Source: Candidatus Fermentithermobacillaceae bacterium UBA3907
GTDB taxonomy: Bacteria > Bacillota > Sulfobacillia > Fermentithermobacillales > Fermentithermobacillaceae
Assembly: GCA_002391545.1 (NCBI GenBank)
Contig: DGFF01000115.1
Location: 13,638 to 18,944, forward strand
Reading direction: 5' to 3'
DNA: 5,307 nucleotides
The notes under the pieces are model-generated. The model was not told the origin of the DNA and did no database searches. It worked only from the letters and a program-made list of their open reading frames with translations. The position numbers were made by a program, and so were the translations under genes. This document shows positions 1 through 5,307 of this stretch, one piece after another (the stretch's first letter is position 1; every line of letters starts with the position of its first letter).

Positions 1-150
1 AAGGGTGAGGAACTTTATATGAAAGTGGTGCAATCTATGAGGGATATGGGCCTTACGGTTAAAACAGGTGCGTTTGGCGAACATATGATGGTTAGTTTGG
101 TTAACGATGGTCCTGTCACCATTCTCATATCAAGTTCCAAAGAATTCTAA
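1..150 (+). CDS. dtd: D-aminoacyl-tRNA deacylase, C-terminal fragment (5' end outside window)
   Basis: Frame 1 is open from the first base to TAA at 148-150, giving the last 49 residues of a protein that is normally about 145-150 residues long. The fragment carries the diagnostic C-terminal signature TGAFGEHMMVSLVNDGPVT. Its NDGPVT element (fragment residues 35-40) is the NxGPVT motif, which in this family contributes the Gly-cisPro pair that selects for D-amino acids. The enzyme is cytosolic and hydrolyses D-aminoacyl-tRNAs (and Gly-tRNA-Ala), recycling tRNA and keeping D-residues out of protein. The other family motif (SQxTL) should lie upstream of the window. The gene ends 30 bases before the start of the hydrolase gene, on the same strand and with no terminator between them, so they are probably cotranscribed. 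The identification rests on the motif and on the neighbouring hisS-aspS context. Confidence 0.93.
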   Translation, partial: KGEELYMKVVQSMRDMGLTVKTGAFGEHMMVSLVNDGPVTILISSSKEF

Positions 151-163
151 GTATTGGCGTGGA

Positions 164-171
164 AAGGCGGT
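164..171 (+). promoter_or_regulatory. Ribosome-binding site of the MBL hydrolase gene
   Basis: AAGGCGGT differs from the AAGGAGGT consensus by one base and sits 9 bases before ATG 181. This supports that ATG over the in-frame TTG at 154, which would add nine poorly conserved residues. Confidence 0.6.
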
Positions 172-180
172 TTTTTTGCT

Positions 181-825
181 ATGGAGGTAATAAGACTGGT
201 TGTCGGTCCTTTGAGGACCAATTGCTATGTTGTATATGATCCTGAATCTGGTAAGTGCGCAGTCATAGACCCTGGCGGTGACGGGGAAAGGATTCTCGAG
301 GCCTTACGCGAAAAAGATCTAAGCCTTGAGAAGATAATATGTACACACGGACACTTAGATCACATATACGACGCAGGGCTTTTGCAGAAACTAACTGGAG
401 CACCTGTGATAATAGGCGAAAAAGAAAAGGTTTTTCTCGAAAAAGGAAAGTGGATGGATGACTTTATGGATACGTCTAGCATGGTAGAGATCAGCGACTA
501 TAGTACTGTGCGAGAAGGCGATATCATAAACGTAGGTAACGTACGTCTACATGTAATCGAGACTCCGGGTCACACGCCCGGTAGTATATCCCTGTATTAC
601 GCCGGTCCTGCAGATGGCAGTTCAGATAGGGCGCTGTTTAGTGGGGACTTGATATTCCGCCTTAGCGTAGGGCGTACTGATCTTCCTGGTGGAGACACAA
701 GCGCTCTACTGGAAAGCATTCATAGAAAAGTCTTAACTCTTCCTGATGACACCGTCATATACCCCGGACACAATCTGACTACCACCGTTGGCAAAGAAAG
801 GCTAGAGAATCCCTTTCTAACCTAA
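181..825 (+). CDS. MBL-fold metallohydrolase, short glyoxalase II-like (YcbL-type)
   Basis: This is a 214-residue zinc hydrolase of the metallo-beta-lactamase superfamily. Visible metal ligands are the THGHLDH motif (residues 55-61: H56, H58, D60, H61), H131 in TPGHTPGS, D156 in FSGD, and H197 in YPGH. The opening VVGPLRTNCYVV and the GRTDLPGG motif (164-171) are typical of the short YcbL/glyoxalase II-like group. The protein lacks the C-terminal glutathione-binding domain of classical glyoxalase II (about 250 residues), so hydroxyacylglutathione hydrolase activity should not be assumed; the substrate is unknown. The usual GP after YPGH is replaced here by NL (YPGHNLTTT). ATG 181 is preferred because the conserved family start follows it directly and a ribosome-binding site precedes it. 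No signal peptide is seen, so it is likely cytosolic. It lies between dtd and hisS, an arrangement I recall as common in Firmicutes. Confidence 0.9.
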   Translation: MEVIRLVVGPLRTNCYVVYDPESGKCAVIDPGGDGERILEALREKDLSLEKIICTHGHLDHIYDAGLLQKLTGAPVIIGEKEKVFLEKGKWMDDFMDTSSMVEISDYSTVREGDIINVGNVRLHVIETPGHTPGSISLYYAGPADGSSDRALFSGDLIFRLSVGRTDLPGGDTSALLESIHRKVLTLPDDTVIYPGHNLTTTVGKERLENPFLT

Positions 826-855
826 ACTGTGATATCTTATATAGAAACAGGCCGG

Positions 856-864
856 TGGTACAAT
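856..864 (+). promoter_or_regulatory. Possible extended -10 promoter element upstream of hisS
   Basis: TGGTACAAT fits the extended -10 pattern TGnTAnAAT with one deviation (TACAAT for TATAAT). It would place a transcript start around 871, about 30 bases before the hisS start. The hexamer 17 bases upstream (836-841, CTTATA) matches TTGACA at only three positions, so the -35 is weak. This could be an internal promoter feeding hisS-aspS and the sigma module, or chance in AT-rich sequence. Confidence 0.25.
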
Positions 865-887
865 CTGACGCCTGAGCGATTCGATTA

Positions 888-893
888 AAGGGG
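888..893 (+). promoter_or_regulatory. Ribosome-binding site that decides the hisS start
   Basis: AAGGGG lies 8 bases before TTG 902. The other in-frame candidate, GTG 893, overlaps this sequence and would have no ribosome-binding site of its own. The ATG at 898 is out of frame. Confidence 0.65.
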
Positions 894-901
894 TGGTATG
901 T

Positions 902-2191
902 TTGATAAAGGCGCCGCGCGGTACAAATGATATTTTGCCCCCGGAAACAAACAAGTGGGCATACCTTGAAGCCCTTTTGCGCAGGCTTTCAAATACGTAT
1001 AACTTTCAAGAAATAAGAACTCCAATATTCGAATATACCGAGCTATTTACAAGGACAGTTGGGGAGACTACAGATATCGTTCAGAAAGAGATGTATACTT
1101 TTGAAGATAAAGGCGGAAGGCTGTTAACCCTAAGACCTGAAGGAACTGCACCTGTGGTAAGGGCGTTTCTAGAACACGGTTTAGACAGCAAGGCTTTACC
1201 AGCGAAACTTTTCTACCTTGGACCCATGTTCCGTTACGAAAAGCCTCAAGCTGGAAGGTATAGACAGTTTATGCAATACGGTGTGGAAATCCTAGGCTCT
1301 CCCTCTCCGTACTCTGATGTTGAAGTGATACAAATGGGAGTCAAGATAGCCGAGGAACTGGGTTTATTAGGCACTACCCTTTTTATAAACACTATTGGGT
1401 GCCCAGAGTGTCGTAAAGAATATAGGGAAGATCTTGTGGAATATTTGAAGGACCAGATTTCTGATTTGTGCCCTGATTGTAGAAGCCGTATTGATACTAA
1501 CCCTTTGAGGGTACTAGACTGCAAGAATCCTGAGTGTCGAAAGGTTACCCAAGATGCTCCTTCCGTCCACGATTATCTTTGCGATGAATGCGAGGCGCAC
1601 TGGGAGACTTTAAAAACTATTCTCACCTCGCTTGGAATGGAATATACAGTTGATCCTACTCTGGTGAGGGGGCTAGATTACTATACTAGGACAGTTTTTG
1701 AGATCAAGTGGCCTCCTTTGGGCGCTCAAGACACGATCGTTGGTGGAGGGCGCTATGATGGGCTTGCAGAGCAGCTTGGGGGTAGCCATATTCCTGGGGT
1801 TGGTTTTGCTTTGGGAATGGAGAGGTTGCTCCTGGCTTCCGACAAGGGAGAAAAGCCTATTGATGCAACTTGTCCCATCGATTGTTTTATTGTAGTTGCT
1901 GTAGGTGAGGATGACGGTTTTTCAGATGACATGTATATTCGGGGATTTCAGCTCCTCCAAGACCTTCGTTCTTCGGGAATATCGTGTGATTTTGATCCGT
2001 TGAGAAGGAGCATGAGAGCGCAGATGAAACACGCAGATAGGGCTGGCGCTCAATATACAATTATTTTTGGCGAAGAGGAGTTTAGGAATTCAGCTGTATC
2101 TGTTAGATCCATGAAGCACGGGTGGCAGAAACAGATTGCGCTGGACCATGTGTTAGGCTTTGTGAAAGGGGAAATTCTAGGTGGCACTTAG
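902..2191 (+). CDS. hisS: Histidyl-tRNA synthetase
   Basis: This cytosolic class II synthetase joins L-histidine to tRNA-His using ATP and acts as a homodimer. With TTG 902 as start it has 429 residues, close to the family norm of about 420-430, and begins with the conserved MIKAPRGTNDILP. Visible landmarks are TLRPEGT (76-82), motif 2 in FRYEKPQAGRYRQF (110-123), the histidine-specific signature LVRGLDYYTR (254-263), GGGRYDG (281-287), and motif 3 in GVGFALGMERLLL (299-311). The C-terminal ~100 residues form the anticodon-binding domain (MKHADRAGAQYTIIFGEEE). The insertion domain (about 165-230) has paired cysteines (CPEC, CPDC, NPEC, CDEC), a pattern seen in many Gram-positive HisRS. A GTG start at 893 would add three residues but overlaps the ribosome-binding site. 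The 3' end overlaps aspS. No T-box leader fits in the short upstream gap. Confidence 0.97.
   Translation: MIKAPRGTNDILPPETNKWAYLEALLRRLSNTYNFQEIRTPIFEYTELFTRTVGETTDIVQKEMYTFEDKGGRLLTLRPEGTAPVVRAFLEHGLDSKALPAKLFYLGPMFRYEKPQAGRYRQFMQYGVEILGSPSPYSDVEVIQMGVKIAEELGLLGTTLFINTIGCPECRKEYREDLVEYLKDQISDLCPDCRSRIDTNPLRVLDCKNPECRKVTQDAPSVHDYLCDECEAHWETLKTILTSLGMEYTVDPTLVRGLDYYTRTVFEIKWPPLGAQDTIVGGGRYDGLAEQLGGSHIPGVGFALGMERLLLASDKGEKPIDATCPIDCFIVVAVGEDDGFSDDMYIRGFQLLQDLRSSGISCDFDPLRRSMRAQMKHADRAGAQYTIIFGEEEFRNSAVSVRSMKHGWQKQIALDHVLGFVKGEILGGT
2165..2171 (+). promoter_or_regulatory. Ribosome-binding site of aspS, inside the hisS end
   Basis: AAAGGGG lies 9 bases before GTG 2181 and closely resembles the hisS site. 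It is the main support for the GTG start. The later in-frame ATG codons at 2220 and 2229 have no well-spaced site; the nearest, AAGGA at 2200-2204, is 15 bases from ATG 2220. Confidence 0.55.
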
Positions 2192-4082
2192 TGACAGTCA
2201 AGGAAATGAGCGAAAAACGATGCGGCTTATGAACGATCTAGATGGACTCAAGAGAACGTGCTACTGTGGTGAAGTTAGGGAAGAGCATGTAGGATCGAGG
2301 GTCACACTCATGGGCTGGGTCAACAGGCGGAGAGACCTTGGAGACCTTATTTTCATTGACCTTAGAGATAGAACCGGTTTGGTACAGATAGTATGCGACC
2401 CGGTGCGGTCTCCTCACAGTTTTGATGCAGCTAAATGTTTGCGTTCTGAGTACGTAGTGTGCGTAATTGGGAGAGTAGTGGAAAGAAAGCCAGGAACAGA
2501 AAATCCTAATATTCCCACGGGTAACGTAGAAGTCCTTGCCGATACTATAAAAATATTCAACTGTGCAAAAACGCCGCCTTTTGTCGTACGCGATGAGGCT
2601 GAACCTGATGAAAGTATAAGGATGAAGTACCGGTACATCGATCTTAGAAGATTACCTATGATGAATAATTTAAAGCTCAGGCATGAGATTGTGCTTGCTG
2701 CCAGAAATTACCTTTCTGCAAATGGATTTTGGGAGATTGAAACGCCAGCCATGACCAGAAGCACACCGGAAGGAGCCCGAGATTACCTAGTTCCATCCAG
2801 GCAAGAGCCAGGACGCTTCTACTCCTTGGCCCAGTCACCCCAGCTTTTCAAACAATTGCTTATGATTTCGGGAGTGGATAAGTATTTTCAAATTTGTCGT
2901 TGTTTTAGAGACGAAGACCTTCGGGCTGATAGGCAGCCTGAGTTCACCCAGATAGACATTGAGTTATCTTTTACCGACGAAGAGCAGGTGTATGATCTGG
3001 TAGAGGGTATGATGAAGCATATATGGAAAGAGGTATTAGGGTCAGATTTATGTGTTCCTTTTCCGAGACTGACCTGGGATGAAGCTATGGAACGTTACGG
3101 TTCAGACAAGCCCGATACCAGATTTGGTATGGAAATATCTGATATTACAGATGTGATAAGAGATACCGAGTTTTCTGTTTTTAAAAATGCTATAGGGGCA
3201 GGGGGGACTGTAAGAGCCATATGTGTGCCTGGCTGTGCAGAGTTATCGCGACAGACCCTTGACAGACTTACAGACAAAGCCAAAGAAATTGGTGCCAAAG
3301 GACTTATATCCATATCATATCTACCTGATAAAGAAATAAAATCCCCTGTAAAAAAGCATTTAACGCAAGAGGAAATTATAGGTATAAAACAGATTACAGG
3401 CGCCGAAGAAGGAGATTTGGTGCTAATAGTAGCCGATGAATTTGATACTGCAGTTGGCGTGTTGGGTAGAATGAGGAAAGAAATTGCCCAGCACTTAGGT
3501 TTGATTCCTGAAGAAGCGTTTGACTTTGTGTGGGTTACCGAGTTCCCCCTCCTTGAAAGGAATAAAGAAGAGGGAGTTTGGCAAGCTGCACATCACCCGT
3601 TTACCAGTCCATCTACTAGGGATCTAAAACTCCTTGACGACCTTGACGAACAGCTCAAAGGAAAATTAAGAGCTAGGGCATATGACCTTGTGTTAAACGG
3701 GGTAGAGCTTGCTTCAGGTTCCATACGTATACATAGGAGAGATATTCAAGAAAAGGTGTTTGAGCTTTTGGATCTTTCTTTAGAGGAAGCACAAGAGAAA
3801 TTCGGTTTTCTTTTAGATGCTTTCGAATATGGGGCACCTCCTCATGGAGGAATAGCTTTTGGCTTGGATAGGTTTGTTATGGTAGTAGCAGGTGCAAATA
3901 CTATACGGGATGTTATGGCATTTCCCAAGACCACTAGCGGAAGTTGTCTTCTGACTGGCGCCCCCTCGGAGGTGTCACCTGATCAATTAAAAGAACTTGG
4001 ACTACGTCTGATAGAGGATAATACTGATCATGCAAGGGCGCGCATAAACCAGGGTAAAACTGATTCACCACCGGAGGTTTAG
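2181..4082 (+). CDS. aspS: Aspartyl-tRNA synthetase (bacterial type)
   Basis: This cytosolic class IIb synthetase charges tRNA-Asp with aspartate using ATP. At 633 residues from GTG 2181 it is slightly longer than the usual ~590. Domains run in family order: N-terminal OB-fold anticodon-binding domain (about 27-130, with GWVNRRRDLGDLIFIDLRDR), then the catalytic core with STPEGARDYLVPSR (194-207), QSPQLFKQ (218-225) and motif 2 FRDEDLRADRQPEFTQID (242-259). The bacterial GAD insertion follows (about 315-425), then HHPFTSP (471-477) and motif 3 GGIAFGLDRF (556-565), ending with the conserved FPKTTSG region. The conserved N-terminus (RTCYCGEVREEH) starts only at residue 25, so ATG 2229 (617 residues) or ATG 2220 are alternative starts; GTG is preferred for its ribosome-binding site and its 11-base overlap with hisS. 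Leu53 in RRRDLG resembles discriminating AspRS such as that of E. coli. Confidence 0.97.
   Translation: MALSDSQGNERKTMRLMNDLDGLKRTCYCGEVREEHVGSRVTLMGWVNRRRDLGDLIFIDLRDRTGLVQIVCDPVRSPHSFDAAKCLRSEYVVCVIGRVVERKPGTENPNIPTGNVEVLADTIKIFNCAKTPPFVVRDEAEPDESIRMKYRYIDLRRLPMMNNLKLRHEIVLAARNYLSANGFWEIETPAMTRSTPEGARDYLVPSRQEPGRFYSLAQSPQLFKQLLMISGVDKYFQICRCFRDEDLRADRQPEFTQIDIELSFTDEEQVYDLVEGMMKHIWKEVLGSDLCVPFPRLTWDEAMERYGSDKPDTRFGMEISDITDVIRDTEFSVFKNAIGAGGTVRAICVPGCAELSRQTLDRLTDKAKEIGAKGLISISYLPDKEIKSPVKKHLTQEEIIGIKQITGAEEGDLVLIVADEFDTAVGVLGRMRKEIAQHLGLIPEEAFDFVWVTEFPLLERNKEEGVWQAAHHPFTSPSTRDLKLLDDLDEQLKGKLRARAYDLVLNGVELASGSIRIHRRDIQEKVFELLDLSLEEAQEKFGFLLDAFEYGAPPHGGIAFGLDRFVMVVAGANTIRDVMAFPKTTSGSCLLTGAPSEVSPDQLKELGLRLIEDNTDHARARINQGKTDSPPEV
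4073..4078 (+). promoter_or_regulatory. Strong ribosome-binding site of the sigma gene, inside the aspS end
   Basis: GGAGGT lies 8 bases before ATG 4087 and is encoded within the last codons of aspS. It is the closest match to the consensus in the window, suggesting the sigma gene is efficiently translated from an aspS-containing transcript. Confidence 0.8.
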
Positions 4083-4086
4083 CCTA

Positions 4087-4704
4087 ATGTCATCGTCAGA
4101 TGAGAGATCTATCGTGGATAGAGCCGCAAAGGGCGATGTGGATGCTTTTGAAAGCCTTGTAAAAGCTTACGAAAAGAAACTTTACAATATGGCTTATCGT
4201 TTGGTATCTGATCCAGAAGATGCGTTAGATGTGGTGCAGGAGGTTTTCCTGAAAACATATCAAGCTCTTCCCAATTTTCGCGGCGATAGCCAGTTTTCGA
4301 CCTGGTTGTATAGAGTGTGTGTTAACACTTGCCTGGACCACCTCAGGAAAGACAAAAAATCAAAGACTTATTCTTTGGATGCGCCAATGGATCTAGGTGA
4401 TTCGGAGGTCCAGAGGCAGGTTGAAGATGATGGTATCAGTACTGAGGATGCTGTTGAGATGAAGTCAACAGGAGAAGAGATACTAGAGATCATAAACCAA
4501 TTGGATCCCCACTACCGTACTGCTTTGATTTTGTGTGATGTGCACGACTACTCGTACAAGGAGATAGCGGAAATTTTGAACGTGTCTTTAGGAACGGTGA
4601 AATCTAGAATTCACAGGGCTAGAAACTTAGTAAGAAAGTTGTATCAAGCGGAACAAAGTTCGGGTTCTTCCGTCAAAAGTTCTGAGAAGAGGGGTGGAAA
4701 TTGA
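4087..4704 (+). CDS. ECF RNA polymerase sigma factor, SigW/RpoE type
   Basis: This 205-residue group IV (extracytoplasmic function) sigma factor should direct RNA polymerase to a stress regulon when freed from its anti-sigma. Sigma region 2 spans about residues 18-90: GDVDAFESLVKAYEKKLYNMA, the core-binding stretch DALDVVQEVFLKTY (45-58), and the promoter-melting / -10 part FSTWLYRVCVNTCLDHLRK (70-88). A variable acidic linker (about 95-128) leads to region 4 (128-186), where YKEIAEILNVSLGTVKSRIHRAR (157-179) is the helix-turn-helix reading the -35. Length and order are normal, and there is no sigma 1.1 or region 3. The C-terminal ~18 residues are Ser/Lys-rich and look disordered. ATG 4087 has a strong ribosome-binding site 4 bases after the aspS stop, and the gene overlaps the anti-sigma gene by 4 bases. 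I saw no ECF-type (GAAC...CGTC) autoregulatory promoter just upstream. The subgroup is inferred from resemblance to B. subtilis SigW. Confidence 0.95.
   Translation: MSSSDERSIVDRAAKGDVDAFESLVKAYEKKLYNMAYRLVSDPEDALDVVQEVFLKTYQALPNFRGDSQFSTWLYRVCVNTCLDHLRKDKKSKTYSLDAPMDLGDSEVQRQVEDDGISTEDAVEMKSTGEEILEIINQLDPHYRTALILCDVHDYSYKEIAEILNVSLGTVKSRIHRARNLVRKLYQAEQSSGSSVKSSEKRGGN
4690..4694 (+). promoter_or_regulatory. Ribosome-binding site of the anti-sigma gene
   Basis: AGGGG (within GAGGGGTGG) lies 6 bases before TTG 4701. Together with the TTGA stop/start overlap it supports TTG as the start and suggests translational coupling to the sigma gene. Confidence 0.6.
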
Positions 4705-5307
4705 AGTACTGTGACTTTTCAGAATTGCTGTCTGCGTATTTAGACGGCGAATTAGAGCCGGAACTAGTGGCACAGCTTGAAGAACATTTGGAAGATTGTG
4801 CTTATTGTAAGAATATGCTTGAAGAAATGAAGGAGATAAAGTATGCACTATCTTCTCTTCAAGAAGTGGAGCCGCCACAGTCCTTGCACGCGTCGATTAT
4901 GCACGCAGTAAATAGACAGGTTATCGAAGACCAAAATGAACGTAAAGCCCGTAAGGTGGCAGTTAGAAATTTGTGGCTCAAGCGGGTTTCAGTTGTTTTG
5001 GCTGCTTGTTTGATTATACTGGCTATTTCGCCTGCTGTAAGGTCTACTTTTTTTGGCCCGGAACTACTTGATGATTATGGGACATCAGAAGATGGGCAAG
5101 GAGAGATGAAGTCTGCTTCTGAAGGCACATCTGATGTAGTGTTACCAGGAGAATCTGAGGAGACAGATTCTTCTGTTGTAGAGCCTGCCCCACAGGAGTC
5201 AGTTATTAAAGAACTTCCGCCTGAAGGCGATGAGTCGGCGCAGGAACCTGCTCCTGTAGAAGAAGAACTACCTCCGCAGGATGTGCAACTTTCAGAAGAA
5301 GAAGAAA
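4701..5307 (+). CDS. Membrane-bound zinc anti-sigma factor, RsiW-like (3' end outside window)
   Basis: An open frame from TTG 4701 runs to the window edge without a stop, giving about 202 residues. The N-terminus is a zinc anti-sigma domain (zf-HC2 type): C4, LLSAYLDGEL (9-18), then H29-x3-C33-x2-C36 within EEHLEDCAYC. The same C/H/C/C spacing is found in B. subtilis RsiW. This cytosolic domain should sequester the sigma encoded just upstream. Residues 96-113 (VSVVLAACLIILAISPAV), preceded by KR and followed by R, form the single membrane helix with the N-terminus inside. From residue 115 the outer part is strongly acidic and rich in Pro, Glu and Ser, with repeated EPAP and ELPP blocks, and looks disordered; any folded domain would lie beyond the window. 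The 4-base overlap (TTGA) with the sigma stop points to coupled synthesis. Release by regulated intramembrane proteolysis is inferred from the family. TTG is chosen because the conserved Cys lies at residue 4. Confidence 0.9.
   Translation, partial: MKYCDFSELLSAYLDGELEPELVAQLEEHLEDCAYCKNMLEEMKEIKYALSSLQEVEPPQSLHASIMHAVNRQVIEDQNERKARKVAVRNLWLKRVSVVLAACLIILAISPAVRSTFFGPELLDDYGTSEDGQGEMKSASEGTSDVVLPGESEETDSSVVEPAPQESVIKELPPEGDESAQEPAPVEEELPPQDVQLSEEEE

Noticed and set aside
848..874. Inverted repeat CAGGC...GCCTG in the gap before hisS as a terminator or RNA structure
   Set aside because: Only a 5-bp stem with a 17-base loop and no following T-run; expected by chance and not a convincing intrinsic terminator.
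1246..1524. 92-codon open frame on the minus strand inside hisS
   Set aside because: Fully antisense to conserved HisRS coding sequence with no family resemblance.
1698..1895. 65-codon plus-strand frame inside hisS with a hydrophobic stretch
   Set aside because: Out-of-frame shadow of the conserved GGGRYDG / motif 3 region; the hydrophobicity comes from reading Gly/Leu-rich codons in another frame.
2414..3313. Two minus-strand open frames (2414-2638 and 3095-3313) inside aspS
   Set aside because: Antisense to conserved AspRS domains with no motifs and no sensible upstream signals.
3993..4008. GAACTT...CGTC upstream of the sigma gene as an ECF autoregulatory promoter
   Set aside because: The two elements are only about 6 bases apart, far short of the ~16-base spacing ECF promoters need.
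3997..4022. TTGGAC...GATAAT near the aspS end as a housekeeping promoter for the sigma gene
   Set aside because: Spacer is 14 bases and the -35 matches poorly; not enough to call a promoter inside a conserved coding sequence.
4627..4878. 83-codon open frame on the minus strand across the sigma/anti-sigma junction
   Set aside because: It lies antisense to two well-supported genes, has no recognisable motif, and is a shadow frame.

Overview
The window is one co-directional (+ strand) block of six genes, two of them cut by the window edges: the tail of dtd (D-aminoacyl-tRNA deacylase), a short glyoxalase-II-like metallo-beta-lactamase hydrolase, hisS, aspS, an ECF (SigW/RpoE-type) sigma factor, and the first ~202 codons of its membrane-bound zinc-containing anti-sigma factor. 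The dtd / MBL hydrolase / hisS / aspS order is, from general knowledge, typical of Firmicutes and especially Clostridia. Purine-rich Shine-Dalgarno sequences, several GTG/TTG starts, a moderate G+C content and a SigW/RsiW-like pair all fit that. I cannot name a genus.

Layout. 1-150 is the C-terminus of dtd. After 30 bases comes the hydrolase (181-825). A 76-base gap (826-901) holds a possible extended -10 element and the hisS ribosome-binding site. hisS runs 902-2191 and probably starts at TTG. aspS (2181-4082) overlaps hisS by 11 bases if its GTG start is right. The sigma gene (4087-4704) follows aspS after 4 bases, with a strong ribosome-binding site lying inside the aspS end. The anti-sigma gene (4701 to the edge) overlaps the sigma stop by 4 bases (TTGA). 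No convincing intrinsic terminator is visible anywhere, so the whole stretch may be read as one transcript.

How the genes work together. dtd, hisS and aspS are translation functions: two aminoacyl-tRNA synthetases and an enzyme that removes D-amino acids from mischarged tRNA. The sigma/anti-sigma pair is an envelope-stress type module. Its anti-sigma has a cytosolic zinc domain that should hold the sigma, one membrane helix, and a long acidic Pro/Glu-rich outer segment. The attachment of this module to the aminoacyl-tRNA synthetase operon, without a visible promoter of its own, is the most notable thing here. The rest is ordinary housekeeping sequence. I see no mobile element, CRISPR array, RNA gene or clearly novel system.
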